Below are positions 37,446-47,554 of a DNA stretch of 64,000 nucleotides, piece after piece. Each line of letters starts with the position of its first letter. The first letter of the stretch is position 1. Location of the stretch: assembly GCF_009730915.1 (NCBI RefSeq), contig NC_052489.1, positions 25,847,916 through 25,911,915 on the forward strand. Direction: 5' to 3'. The notes below the pieces were generated by a model. It was not told the origin of the DNA, did no database searches, and saw nothing but the letters and a program-made list of their open reading frames with translations. Position numbers and translations under genes: made by a program. Origin of the DNA: Dioscorea cayenensis subsp. rotundata (Eukaryota > Streptophyta > Magnoliopsida > Dioscoreales > Dioscoreaceae).

Positions 37446-40400
37446 TTATTTCTGCGGCTCTTCATGATTGGTGGTAAACTTGTTCAACAGGTTTTTATTT
37501 TTGCCACTCCAAAACCATTTCCTGGAACTCTTGGTAACCAAGTTTTTTAGCCTCTTTGACTGGAGTGCAAGCATGTGTGATACTGATGGAGCTTTGGCAA
37601 GGTTCACAGCATAACCATCATCCATGTTCTCAGTACCTTCAGTAAATAGCTGCCAAAGGAGGGATCCTGCTCCACTCCCTCCTTTCTTTGTCGAACGCAA
37701 CAGTGTCTGATGTACCATATTAATGAAAGTATCACGGAAGGAGAAACTGAACCCTTCATGCTTCCTAGACACACCAAATTCTCCAAACACAACAGGCATT
37801 CCAAGTACATTATCTGCGTCGTCGATGTGGCTCTGCATCCATGTCCGGCCGAAGTTTAGGCGTGCTTTGGAATCTGGCTGCTTAATCCTTTCGAACATGA
37901 AATAGTATTATACGTGTTATGAATCTATTGATGATGGAATGACTGAATTGAATGTGCAAGAATCTGAACTCACCAAGAATCAGGATACATGTGAACAGAA
38001 GCGAAATCGATTCCTGAAGCTTGATGGTTTCTGATGAAATCAGTGCCTCCTTCTCCTGCACATCGACTGGGATTCAGAAGCATCTTGTCTGGGTTTGAAT
38101 AACCATAGAATCCCTCTTCTCCAATCTCAAGCAAATGAACTGGATCAATGGATTTCACATATGATGCCATTTCTTCTATCCATGCCTGCAAAATGTTCAG
38201 AAAGATATTCTGATTGATTTAATGTTCATTCATGCATTCTAGCAGTACTGATAATCAGATACCGAGAATTTAAAAATTGCAATGCAGTGGTGGCAAGTCA
38301 AATTATATTTCTTACATGTTATGTTTTATTATTATCAACTCTATCTAAGGATTTATAAGGTACTTCTTTTTTCAGGGAACTTTTGAAGGTAAACATCATC
38401 CATATATCATGAAGATTGTATATGATGACTAAAATGCACCACTGTTCCAAGACTATGAAGATTGTAGTCATCTTGCAGTGTGACAAATAAACCTCGGTTG
38501 ATGTATCAGTAACATGCTAAAAAGCAAGCCAGATATTAATCTGATGATGATGAAAAGAAATAATATCACACACACACATATCAAAGATATGCTAACCTGC
38601 AATTTATCACCCGAAGGATCAGAAGGGCATCGAGGTTCATTAATCAATTCCCATGCAAAAATAGTCGGATCATCTTTATACATCACATTGGTGATTGTGT
38701 TGACTCTGTTAAGGATTGCCTGCAAAAGCAATTGCGAGAGAACACAATCAACACATTTACTTAATACATAAGAAACAATAAAACTAAAAGCAACGAAAGG
38801 ATTACCTTAACATGAGCTTTATAGTAGCCCTTGATGGTTGGATCAGAGAAGAAGTCATCGTCACAAGTTATACTCAGGCCGGCATCTCTCCCCCAATTTA
38901 CATACTGAGCCTTGCCTCCAAATGCATTCCAATTATTAACAAAAGACAGTATCAGCCTGATTCCGAACCTCTTCGCCTCACTCAGTACGAAATCTAGTCC
39001 CTAGATGAAACATAAATATTTTCTCATTCACCAAAAACAATAGCTCTGATACCATATGTTAAGATACAACTATATAAAGCAACAATCTAATATGAATCAT
39101 ACAGATACATACAGATATAAAAAAATAAAAATAAAAATAAAAAGGTGAATACCTCAAACACTTTTTCATTGTAAACTCCAGGAGTTATCTGAAGAGCCCT
39201 AGAACCAGCATCATAGAAAGCCCAAGTTCGACAAACATTTAGACCAACAGAAGAAGCTTGGTGAAGAACTTTAGTGACCTCCTTCTTACGCTCATAAGCC
39301 GAAAGAACCATCAACCAGTAAGTATTGAATCCATTAATAAAGAAAGGCTTGTCTTCAACTACAAACTGGCATCCTCTCTTCCCCACCATTCCCCACTCCT
39401 TTTCCTCCATTATTTCCATTGCATGTGTCCTACCAGAATTCATTTAAAAACTAGAATTATACATCAATTGGCATAAGCATATATAATTCCTGAACTATAA
39501 AAGCTTTTAACAAATTCATACAATCTTTAGAATCATATTTCATGCCAATTACAAAGAAAACATTGTATACTTCCTCTTAACAAAGTTTAGAAAAAGAAAA
39601 TGACTGATTGATAACATGCTGCAGAAATTCCATTACCTCAAGGGGTGGACATGGGCCGGGCGACCCATGGGCTGGCCCGAACCCAGCCCAAAAAATACAG
39701 GGCTTGGGTTTAGAAAGTTGGCCCAAAAAACTGGGTTGGGCTCAAATGTTTTGGCCCGATTGAATTTCGGGCTGGGTTTGGGTCAGATGAATTTTGACCC
39801 GACCCGACCCGGCCCGACCCGAATAAATAAATAATATATATCATATATTATTTATAATATATATAATTATATACATATAATAGTAATAGGCTTGAAAAGA
39901 GTAAACATTTATAATACTTGTGTTGTATTTTTTTTTAAATGTTTGAAAAAAATTTAGGGGTTGTAGTAGTAGTTTTATTTAGTTATTTCAATTATTTCAT
40001 AAAAAAATTAATTATTTTTTGGGTCGGGTCGGGCTGGACCTGGGCCTAATAACAATCAAATGGGTCGGGTTTGGATCAAAACAATTTGGCCCGAACATGG
40101 CCCGGCCCAACCCAAATATATGGGTTGTATATTTGAGTCTAACCCAGCCCAGACCCGACCCAGCCCGGCCCATGTCCACCCTTACCTCAAAGTGGAGCAA
40201 AATGAAGATCAGATTTAAGGTACATAGGATTCCAGGATGCACAAGGTCAAGATAACAACTTGACTTTTTAATTTTTTTAATTTTGGTGTGTGTAATTTAG
40301 TTATATACCACCACCTATGAATTGTTCACACACTTTGGAACCGTTTGTGATCAGGTCTTGGCTGTTGCTTCAACTCGAAGTATGTTATAACTTCGGTGGA

Positions 40401-41318
40401 TCATGTAGTTGGCCACGTGGATAATTTTTTTTGTCAAATAATTTACATTTTTAAACAGTACCCAATTTTTGTCTGTAGTACAAGTTGGTATATTTTAAAA
40501 AGTAAAATTTATGAAATTTGAAAATTAGTTCCTTACAACTTTTTGTTTTTTACATTTCTCAATTCAAAATTCAAAATGGTTTGAATTTGCAACGCAATTT
40601 CTCTTTTATATGATTTTCATATTTTATTTAACAAAAAAAAAAAGTTTATCAAATTTGATCAGTTATTTATATTTATTTTTGCTTCATATATTAATTTTGT
40701 AGCCATATTATGTTTAATTGGCTATAATAATTTTTTAAAATTTATAATAAATAAATAAACCACAAATTCATCTTTTTATGTTTTATTTAATAAAATTATA
40801 ATTTATTTATTTATATTAAAAATATATATAGAAGGACATCTTCTACAACAGCTTTATCAAAAGCAATTATTAATGTAATAAATAATGTTTTATGAAGTAC
40901 TGCGCTACTCCTACGGGCCAAAACGCCTACTTTATAGCACTTGTATGATAAATGATAATATAATAAGAAAACAACAGAAGTAAATAGAAAAAAGCTTCGC
41001 TAATGACCAGATCGTTGTATAGTCCTAGTACTAATTATTATCATGTGAATAGTGCTTTCTTATAATGCAACTTGAAAGAACAAGAAAGGTTCAAGAAAGG
41101 GAATCAAAATGCATTCAAGAAATATACAATAATACCTGTTTCTCCCCTTGCTATTTGAAAAACAGCTGAGCATATTCATACAACAACACCTAAAAGCACA
41201 AAAAATAAAATAAAATAAAATAAAAACACATTTTGATTTGATAATATATATATATATATATATAAGTAAACTAATTTGAAAGAAAAAAGAAAGCTTACAT
41301 GAAAGAGCTGATTGCCAT
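37446..41318 (-). CDS. Mannan endo-1,4-beta-mannosidase (GH5)
   Basis: Secreted hydrolase cutting beta-1,4-mannan in cell walls or seed reserves. Minus-strand exons: 41299-41318, 41136-41189, 39153-39429, 38806-39000, 38597-38719, 37974-38185, 37446-37887. All phases agree, giving about 440 residues. The core is well supported: [11 protein letters not shown], the acid/base Glu210 in [16 protein letters not shown], and the nucleophile Glu330 in VVFGEFG. The last five exons are certain. The two leader exons (a 20-nt coding exon giving MAISSF plus 2 nt, then 54 nt) are inferred from consensus splice sites and frame, and supply a short Cys/Met-rich N-terminus. The alternative is a start at 39443 within exon 3, reading [11 protein letters not shown]. 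Neither N-terminus is a classic signal peptide. The intron at 39430-41135 holds a hAT-type MITE. Confidence 0.88.
39634..40190. mobile_element. Non-autonomous hAT-type MITE in mannanase intron
   Basis: The element spans 39642-40182 (541 bp). Its ends are inverted repeats: left GGGGTGGACATGGGCCGGGC, right in reverse complement AGGGTGGACATGGGCCGGGC, matching at 19 of 20 positions. It is flanked by the perfect 8-bp duplication TACCTCAA (39634-39641 and 40183-40190), the size made by hAT transposases. Subterminal regions are packed with GGGTCGGG/CCCGACCC words around an AT-rich core. Open frames here are artefacts of those words. Confidence 0.9.
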
Positions 41319-42406
41319 TGTTGAGCAGAGAGGCAGCCACTTCTCCTCTTTCACTGCTTTTTAGAGGTGAATGCAGTGAATGGAGAAATAAATAAACACA
41401 TGCATATGTATATATAGCAATATAACTTTGTCTCTATATGAAATTTCCCTGTAAGAAATGATTTTGAATTATAGGGGACGTCTCAAAAGACAGACGCTCC
41501 ATTGGATGACAAAAGGAGAAACATTCCATTATTTGATTTGAATTGAGAGAGGGCGCCAGAAAATGGTAACAAGAAAGTAAGAGACGGTGAATTCTTTGGA
41601 GAATTGTCTTCGATGGAGGCATTCACATTTTCATAGAAGAGGAAAGATGAGCTAGCTGACAAAACGGTACAATAAGTTTAAGAAAGATGGCTAAGTTCAT
41701 TTAAATTTTCAAAATTCAAATGTGTCCATAGATGATGAGCACGTGGTAGTTTTTATTTATTTATTTATTTATTTTTTTAACATTATACCTCTTGTTGGAT
41801 CATCCAATTTATGGAATAAATAAATGATGGTTATGAACATGGTAATGGAGAAATTACATGAAAAGTTGTCAATGATTGTACTTTGTATTGCAAAGCAAAT
41901 GAATTATTAAAGCAAAAAAAATAATATTTAAATACATTAAAACTGAAAGAAAATCTTTCAAGGATATATATTACATGGGTAAAAATTGAGCAAAAATGCA
42001 ATTATTTTAATATGTTTATAACAATGAGAACATATACAGATTGGAAATTTCGCCTTGATAAATAACACTTGGAGAGTCTTAAAATCATCAGAAATTTACA
42101 ACTGCGTTAAAACTTTATCTTGTGCACTTTCTGTGTACAAGTGTAACATCCCCAAATACCAGATGAAGGCCCTGAGGGACAACAACTCTGCAAGTGGTTA
42201 TTGAAGCTCCCTTAAACAAGATGGCCTGGACCAAGTCTAAGAATAAGCATACAATAACATATATAACAGGCAAAACAATTTGGATGATGACAAAGGAAAA
42301 TATCTTGACACAAAAATATTGCAATTGATATGTACGGAAATAAATTTTCCCATATAACTAAATAATTAAGGGCAACAAAAAAAAGTTATTACGATATTCA
42401 TGCAAA
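41319..42406. other. Mannanase 5' flank and AT-rich spacer
   Basis: Contains the probable mannanase leader and promoter (TATATATAC on the minus strand near 41408-41416), then AT-rich DNA with an (ATTT)n run near 41756. No gene recognised. Confidence 0.5.
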
Positions 42407-42486
42407 GAGGCCTCAGAATCATAGCAGATCATTATCATGGAAAGCATTCATGCAATGTAGGCAATATTTTGATCGTCACAGGCCTC
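42407..42486 (-). ncRNA. Box C/D snoRNA, copy 1
   Basis: On the minus strand a perfect 7-bp terminal stem GAGGCCT/AGGCCTC encloses a C box GTGACGA (42473-42479) and a D box CTGA (42413-42416). An internal ATGATAA-like C' box lies between them. The conserved guide TATTGCCTACATTGC (complement of 42452-42466) precedes a D'-like ATGA. The guide is complementary over 12 nt (CAATGTAGGCAA) to a conserved 25S rRNA segment I recall as ACAATGTAGGCAAGG, so a 2'-O-methylation guide for 25S is predicted. The box-plus-stem structure is seen; the target is from memory. Confidence 0.8.
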
Positions 42487-42642
42487 TAGTATTGCTAACA
42501 AATGCACATACTGATCCAGTTCAAAAAGAATCTCTTGATCTCAGAGAAAAACCAGTTGAGATGAGAACTAGGAAAACAAACGCAATAAACCATAATCTGT
42601 AAATATTAAAAGGGCAGGAGAAAACTCTGCATCCAAGCAAAA

Positions 42643-42719
42643 GGGCTTCAGAATATTTGCAGAATCATATCATGAGACGGCATCAAGCAATGTAGGCAAT
42701 ATTCTGATCATCCCAGGCC
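42643..42719 (-). ncRNA. Box C/D snoRNA, copy 2
   Basis: Paralogue of copy 1 with the same 15-nt guide (42687-42701) before a D'-like TTGA and a D box CTGA (42648-42651). The C box reads GGGATGA (42708-42714), one base off consensus, and the terminal stem is weaker, so it may be less efficient or decaying. The segment before the D box differs from copies 1 and 3. Confidence 0.65.
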
Positions 42720-42824
42720 ACTGTTATTGTTATTCAAATATTTATTGTGATCAAGTTCCTCATAAACAAAACAAAGCAAAACAGAACAACAAACAGAAAA
42801 CAAAAACTTTGGCATCCAAGCAAA

Positions 42825-42898
42825 AGGCCTCAGAAGAGCAATGTCTTATCACGAAAACATATCAAGCAATGTAGGCAATAAGCTGATCATCACAGGCT
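42825..42898 (-). ncRNA. Box C/D snoRNA, copy 3
   Basis: Third paralogue: C box GTGATGA (42887-42893, perfect), D box CTGA (42830-42833), terminal stem GCCT/AGGC, C'-like GTGATAA, and the same guide (42866-42880) before a TTGA D'-like box. Flanking DNA on the D-box side (CATCCAAGCAAAAGG) is shared with copy 2, showing local tandem duplication. Confidence 0.78.
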
Positions 42899-44059
42899 TG
42901 AAATAGAACATAATAAATAAATATAAAAAACCCAGGAAAACAACAACCGACTAATAAGCGCTATGCAACAACATAACTGCTTGTTAAGAAGATTAGAGAA
43001 AAAAATGGTTTTCATGACAGGAGATAGCTACTGGTGTGGATTAAAGCATAATTCATAAGTAGCCACCTTACTCAGACACCAGATGAAAACAAAATCAAGC
43101 ATGAAAAGATCACAAGGTCCCAGGACAAACAGCAACCTCAAAATAATCAGTAATCAGAATTAAATAGCACAAGAGAATGTCACCCAACTATAATTTTCTT
43201 CAAAGCCAGGGACAAATATTTTATATGGAATTCCATCAAGGCATATTTCTAATCATCATAACCCTCCCTGTCTTAAAAAAAATACAAAAGATGGTAGCAA
43301 AGGCAACAAATCAATTTGAGGATAGGGAACCGGGCCCTAATTTGCTTTTCATGAAAAACAAACCTAGTCATTAACAACAAAATCTACCTACACGCATACG
43401 AGAAATGAATGGGTTTATTCATTTGCAGACATGCATACTTCAAGATAAATGCACAACCAAATTATGACATAACCCAACAGAAAAAATCCACACGCATAGG
43501 ACGATCATTCAAATTCAATGATAAGAAATTACTCAGGACAGTTCTGTCAATGAAAATCTGAGAAAGTGCAAGTGAAAGTGGTAATATATTCACTGGCATA
43601 ACTCATAGAGTTGCCTCAAATTGTTTGCAAGCAAACCTTCCCTTAACTACAAACTCTGTTGCCCATCAGCGAATCTACAGGTTCACATTTCATCATCTGA
43701 AACCAAAGTTAAAAAAACTTCACCACACAAAACATGATCTAGGTCAGCATGTTATTATAGGAAGGCATAGATCACGCATGCATACATTTTGTCAATAAAA
43801 AAAATCTGTCAAGGGAAGCATAAATTACCTAAGCATTGGAGTGGAAAAAAAAAACATAGACCACTAAAAGTGAAAAACTTTAACCATATCTTTTCAATGG
43901 GATCTATCGATCCTGTCAAATAAGAGGAATTGTTGTGAACATAGCTAGGCATCAGAAGAATCATCAACAACCATTACTTGACAATAAAAAGATTTAACAA
44001 GAATATATTGGAACACGACATGTATAACACTAAACCACATCCCTCTTCAAACAGATAAT
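42899..44059 (-). other. Non-coding stretch between small gene and snoRNAs
   Basis: No protein-like ORF. On the minus strand this would be the 3' part of a transcript running from the 51-residue gene through the snoRNA cluster. Isolated TGATGA and CTGA words occur, but none is arranged as a further convincing snoRNA. Confidence 0.4.
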
Positions 44060-44634
44060 TCAGGCTTTGTTCTTCTCAATGATGATTCGCACAAGTCCAA
44101 GCACAATACCCTCTCCCAATTCTTCCTCTTGTATATAGAGAGCGTATTGTGCTAGTTTCCACCTAAACAACAAAAAAAACAGCAGCAGCAGCAGCAGAAG
44201 CAAAAATTAAAATCAACCTTTATGAATGTCCATACACAACCAAGACATTATATTATAATCACCGTGAAATTTACCAAATCAAGGTTGCCTATGTTAAGAA
44301 AACTACTCTCAAGCACATCACCCACTGCAGGACATGTGCACTGATAAGCATGGAAATCAAATGCCAACAAGAAATCCACCAAAAGTTTCAATCTTGGCCC
44401 TATAAACAACGATCATTTTGATGGCATAAGCTCTCAAACTTCTGAACCAGCTAAATAAACCTTCTCCACGGATTCCTTAACAACCAACTTCTTCTTTTAG
44501 CTTCAATGAAGATCAAAGGAAACAAACTAGCAAGGCAAAGAAGAGAAACATGAAACCACTTCCTCAGAAGAGAGCCAATACCTTCGCGGCCTCATCCTTC
44601 GTCCCAGCAATGACAATGAGATCTTCTCTTCCAT
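44060..44634 (-). CDS. Small two-exon gene, 51 residues, possible snoRNA host
   Basis: Exon 1 is 44582-44634, starting at ATG after a CTAGGGTTT-type leader, with a consensus donor (GCGAAG/GTATTG). Exon 2 is 44060-44162, with acceptor TTGTTTAG and a stop. Phases match and give a 51-residue protein with a basic N-terminus (GRRMRPRRWK) and an amphipathic, acidic-hydrophobic second half (ALYIQEEELGEGIVLGLVR, then IIIEKNKA). I do not recognise the family. The second exon looks coding, while the first could also be read in a frame giving DLIVIAGTKDEAAK, which lacks an ATG. A (CAG)n-like run at 44181-44200 lies in the intron. Its position upstream of three snoRNAs on the same strand suggests a snoRNA host transcript. 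Confidence 0.45.
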
Positions 44635-44775
44635 ATTGATGAAAAACAGAGGACTAAACCCTAGCAAGCAAGCACGCATCATAGTAACAAGACTGGACTA
44701 GAGTGGCGGCGTGTCCGCGAGATCGAGGATTTTTAAAACAAAACCCTAATTTTCGGTTTGAAATTTTGCAAAAAC

Positions 44776-44777
<2 letters not shown>

Positions 44778-44813
<36 letters not shown>
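44778..44813. repeat. (TA)n microsatellite
   Basis: About 18 TA units upstream of the small minus-strand gene. Confidence 0.95.
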
Positions 44814-44816
<3 letters not shown>

Positions 44817-44979
44817 CCGCCTTCCACGGACACAACTCAACAACATAAAACTTAAAAACAAAACCCTAATCCTCAATTTGAAATTTGAAATTCTGTAATA
44901 ATATATATATTTAGCACCGTTGGGTTATCCGGTTATGATCCCTAATATAAAATCTTGGGTGCATATAATATAATAGATC

Positions 44980-45084
44980 TTCATTATTCCATGTGTTACT
45001 CTGCCCTACATATTAAATTCGTATTCATATACGTAATAAAATAAATGCATTTGTAGAGCATGATAACACGTGGAATAATGAAAA
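44980..45084. repeat. Foldback (hairpin) element
   Basis: The left arm starts TTCATTATTCCATGTGTTAC. The right arm in reverse complement starts TTCATTATTCCACGTGTTAT. The arms match over most of about 42 bp, so the whole 105-bp segment can fold into one hairpin. It is non-coding and probably a small MITE or its relic. Confidence 0.75.
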
Positions 45085-45245
45085 CCTATAAATAATTTAT
45101 TCACTCTCGTTGTCTTGCATGCTGCCTTGCTTTTAAATAAGTGTATCTCAGTATTTTACCTTGTCTTACTTATTGACATTCTTAAAATAGTAGGTGCTTG
45201 TCGCCACTCATTAAAAAAAAGGTTTGAAAGGAGCTTTCACATAAT

Positions 45246-45912
45246 CTGTTACTTAATGTTGTTAAAAATCTAGTGGATTTGTATTTACAAAACTTTGTGT
45301 TTAAAAATTTAGGAGAGTCAAATCTAATATTTGATTAAATGTATTTGTAATGCTGGATCATAGAATTTTGTGTTTGATCGGAGGGATTTGTAAATTTGGA
45401 TTTTGAAAACATGTATTTGGTTTGATGTGTTTTTACCAGAATTACATGTTATTATAAATAATTAATATTTATTATAAAATATACAATTTTTTTTAATATA
45501 AATATGAATTCAAATTTCAAATATTACGAGTAATTAATATAATTAATATATCCTTAATTTATTATAATAAAATACAATATATTAATTATTTATTAAATTA
45601 ATTAATATAATATACTGATTATATATTATATTACTAATATTAATTACACTATAATTATATTTATAAAATATTTTATAAAATATAATTATAGTGTAATTAA
45701 TATAATTAATATAATATATTAATTATATTATATTAAGTCATGGGAGGGATTTACTATATGGAATTTTAGAATTCGGTCATTTTAGTCTAATTCCATAATC
45801 CCATGATTATTGGATTTAAAAATACAAAAAAAAAAAATTCAAATTTTTTGATACAAACAAAAAAATTCTCAAATCCATGAAAGTTTTAAATTCAGTCACA
45901 CAAACACCTCCT
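45246..45912. mobile_element. AT-rich foldback, possible MITE relic
   Basis: AATTTAGGAG near 45306 and CTCCTAAATT near 45907 form exact inverted 10-mers. Between them lies a long AT-rich region with a strong central palindrome (45639-45702, arms with TTACACTATAATTATA). GGATTTG/CAAATCC words occur in both halves. This looks like a decayed inverted-repeat transposon, but ends and target duplication are not certain. Confidence 0.4.
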
Positions 45913-45944
45913 AAATTGACAGCATTGGCACCGGAAATGAACAC

Positions 45945-46974
45945 ACTATAGTAACTTTTCAATCAAACTCCATGGGTTTGAACTTTGAAGCATCAGGCCA
46001 TTTCTCAAGGATTTCTCCATAAAATATCTCCACTTGCCTAGATGTTTTTTTTTTTTGGTCAAATATTGTTGCTGGACGGTATTTAGAAACAGTGAAAACT
46101 GCAGAAAGTACTGTAGCAATGCACAGGTCACTAACACTGTATTTAGAAACAATCAAATATTGGTTACTGTTCACGCACGGGCAGTGTGCGGCCCGCAAAA
46201 CTTCACTGGCAATTCTACGCGGCCCGCGCGGTTCACTGGCGATCCGCTGTGGTTCACAAAGAGGCTTGCTGCGGCTGCGTGCGACCAGCGCACTTCATTG
46301 GCGATCGGCACACTCCACTAACAACCTTGCGGCCGCGTGCGGCCGCGAACTCGGAAAAACACCTTCAATAGCTTCCTCGAGGCTTCAATGCTCCTCCCAA
46401 GGGTTCTCAAGGCTTCAAAGCTCCAACTCAAGCATAAAACACTACCAAACCCCTCAATTCTTGTTAGAATGGGATAAACAAACATACAACAATGCAAGAC
46501 AACGATTTAGCGTGGAATACCCTAGAGGGAAAAACCACGGGACTCCTTAGTCCTTAGAGCCTCTTAAACATGCTTCACTACATTAACAATGGGATACAAT
46601 GAGGTCTCTCTAGATACAACTAGAGGATAACAAAGAAGAAGGCACAATAACTCGAGAGCAAGCTCTTGGCACACATACATCATCAACACACATGATGGAT
46701 AACAAAGAGAGACATCAAGAAGAGATTAAGGAAGATCAAACCAGTAGGCTGGGAGAGCTACCCGCAAGGATTGACTACCCGAAGTTGGGGTGAAATCCGG
46801 CACTGATTTGCCGACCGATCATCTTGCTTTGCTTAACCCTAGCCTCCTTTGTCTTCCTCTTCTTCTTGGTTTCCTTGCCTTCAAACCCTCACATTTTTTT
46901 TTTTTCTTTTTTTTTCTTTCAACTTGGGCCAAGCCCAATTATTTCTTCTAGCCCAAATGGGCTGAAACCCAACA
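45945..46974 (-). mobile_element. LTR-retrotransposon fossil (probable copia LTR and adjoining sequence)
   Basis: Read on the minus strand, 46974-46462 begins TGTTGGGTTTCAGCCC and ends CATTCTAACA, so it has the TG...CA ends of an LTR. Inside is the GTGGTTTTTCCCTCTAGGG segment often found in plant copia LTRs. The adjoining GC-rich part (46180-46340), with repeated TTCACTGGCGAT/GCGGCCGCG words, probably belongs to the same fossil. No coding domains remain and no matching target duplication is evident, so it is an old, broken piece. Confidence 0.45.
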
Positions 46975-47449
46975 AATATTTATATACATGCATTAATATA
47001 TATATATATATATAGGTAGATAAAGATGAAGATAAAGATATATATCACAATGAGATTTATGCATCAGAATGTTATGCTTGCGGGTGAAACAGAATAATCA
47101 GTACTAAAGTCCCTTTTGGTGGAAATTTTCATAATTCAACTCAAGAAGATATGTACTCAATAATGTGAATATGCCTCTATGAAAACAACTTTCTTGATTA
47201 CATCTTTTGGTCTTTGATTGCTCAGTTCAACCTACTTAGTCGTCTCCAGCACTTGCTATATCTTTTCTTGCACATGTTATTAGATAGATATTCAAAGACA
47301 GGAAGAAACTGAACCTTTTTTCTTTTTCCTGTTTATATTCAATGCAAATACTAAATACTCATCAATCAAATCACAACACAATTAGCAGATAATTTAACAT
47401 AAATTAAAATTCTTGAGATTATGGCTTTTTTTTGTTGGTGGTAATTCAG

Positions 47450-47554
47450 GTTTCCAGCTCATCTATCATTCAACTGGTTGGAAGGGAGGAACTTTACTCA
47501 TTGATGCATTCATTCAGGCACTGTTATTTGGATGTGATTATAAGTGGATACAGG
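47450..47554 (+). pseudogene. Isolated exon-like fragment, unknown family
   Basis: A 105-bp segment with a good acceptor (GGTAATTCAG) and a strong donor (ACAGG/GTAAGTATG). In one frame it reads FQLIYHSTGWKGGTLL followed by IDAFIQALLFGCDYKWIQ, with no stop. Composition and splice signals look like a real exon, but no neighbouring exons were found. It may be a gene fragment, for example moved by a transposon. I do not recognise the protein. Confidence 0.3.

Noticed and set aside
39616-40255. Gly/Pro-rich open frames on both strands
   Set aside because: They arise from the GGGTCGGG/CCCGACCC words of the hAT MITE.
42407-42898. Three spaced repeats considered as a CRISPR-like array
   Set aside because: Plant nuclear DNA, unequal spacing, and each unit has box C/D structure with a terminal stem.
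43683-43720. A further TGATGA/CTGA pair on the minus strand as a fourth snoRNA
   Set aside because: The boxes are only about 30 nt apart and there is no terminal stem.
46034-46550. Three overlapping plus-strand open frames
   Set aside because: They lie in a GC-rich LTR fossil, overlap one another in different frames and show no domain.
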